A program made the translations under genes and the position numbers. DNA of 6,053 bases, taken from positions 1-6,053 of the forward strand of contig PIXS01000232.1 of NCBI GenBank assembly GCA_003096255.1, read 5' to 3'. The stretch's first letter is position 1; every line of letters begins with the position of its first letter. Under the pieces are notes generated by a model, which was not told where the DNA came from, made no database searches, and saw only the letters and a list, made by a program, of their open reading frames with translations. Origin of the DNA: Candidatus Bathyarchaeum sp. (GTDB lineage Archaea; Thermoproteota; Bathyarchaeia; Bathyarchaeales; Bathyarchaeaceae). This document shows positions 5,613-6,053 of this stretch, in pieces.

Positions 5613-6053
5613 TCATGAGGTTAAGCGCTTCTGCGTCAAAGAAAACAGAGCATCCTCAAAAATCTGCAGAGTCTTCTTGTCATAGAGACAAAAAACTACC
5701 TTATCCAGTTTTGTTGGACCTTCCAGATACGCTATTGCAGTTGAGAGCATTATTGTGGCGCATCTGCTTTTTGGAAAACCAAATATTCCTGTGCTTATGG
5801 CAGGAAAAGCTAAGCTCTTCAAGCCCTCTTTGTCAGCCAACTTCAGGGAGTTCAGGGTTGCGTCCTTCAGTTTCGAGTCCTCATGTTCTTCTCCATGAAT
5901 TGGACCTACAGCATGAATCACAAATTTAGCTGCCAAGTTTCCGCCAGTTGTAATCACAGCTCCCCCAACATAGGTGCCACCTATCTTGTTGCATTCTTCC
6001 TGAATCGTTGGTCCACCCTTTCTCCGGATGGCTCCTGCGACTCCGCCGCCCAT
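5613..6053 (-). CDS. Macrodomain (ADP-ribose-binding) protein; 5' end outside window
   Basis: A 146-residue C-terminal portion of a macrodomain. Seen: GGGVAGAI (2-9 of the visible part), the first ligand-binding loop; AAKFVIHAVGP (41-51); FPAISTGIFGFP (83-94), the second loop around the distal ribose/phosphate; and VVFCLYDKKTLQIFEDAL (119-136), a typical closing strand and helix. The family's upstream NAAN segment and first strands must lie beyond the right edge, so the ATG at 6053 is almost certainly internal. Macrodomains bind ADP-ribose or O-acetyl-ADP-ribose, and many remove ADP-ribose from proteins or nucleic acids or deacetylate O-acetyl-ADP-ribose. Which activity applies cannot be told without the N-terminus. 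Its stop faces that of the GNAT gene with 21 nt between them, and a TTTTT run on its strand (5597-5593) may end the transcript. Confidence 0.93.
   Translation of the reverse strand: MGGGVAGAIRRKGGPTIQEECNKIGGTYVGGAVITTGGNLAAKFVIHAVGPIHGEEHEDSKLKDATLNSLKLADKEGLKSLAFPAISTGIFGFPKSRCATIMLSTAIAYLEGPTKLDKVVFCLYDKKTLQIFEDALFSLTQKRLTS

Overview
The window is a piece of an archaeal chromosome. It encodes an archaeal DnaG-type protein, Pelota, a group II chaperonin (thermosome), RNA polymerase subunit K and a one-domain archaeal histone. Promoters are TATA-type (for example CTTTATAAAC upstream of the chaperonin), and several starts are non-ATG behind Shine-Dalgarno-like purine runs. Base composition is moderate and slightly AT-rich. 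The lineage cannot be fixed from 6 kb. A histone-bearing TACK-type archaeon such as Bathyarchaeia would fit, but that is a guess.

Layout. Positions 1-514 (+) hold the 3' end of dnaG, entering from the left edge and followed by a hairpin/T-run terminator. Positions 675-1754 (+) hold pelA. Positions 1927-2397 (+) hold an unrecognised small protein with four predicted membrane segments, possibly read from a leaderless mRNA. The strand then switches. Reading leftward, 4481-2811 (-) is the thermosome, followed after 7 nt by rpoK (2803-2540, -), which has no ATG, GTG or TTG available at its true N-terminus. Positions 4851-4630 (-) hold a histone with its own promoter. Divergent from it, 5052-5591 (+) encodes a GNAT acetyltransferase resembling the C-terminal domain of Pat/PatZ protein acetyltransferases. 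Convergent with that, and only 21 nt away, is a macrodomain protein (6053-5613, -) whose 5' end lies outside the window.

How the genes may work together. DnaG (an exosome-associated protein in archaea) and Pelota (ribosome rescue) are both RNA/translation quality-control factors and sit side by side. The thermosome and RpoK look co-transcribed, which ties a chaperonin to an RNA polymerase assembly subunit. The histone, GNAT and macrodomain genes form a suggestive but unproven chromatin/acyl-modification neighbourhood. I found no CRISPR array, insertion sequence, tRNA or rRNA, and no clear new defence or mobile system. The most useful observations are the concealed rpoK start and the histone-acetyltransferase-macrodomain arrangement. 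No gene-free stretch exceeds about 200 nt.
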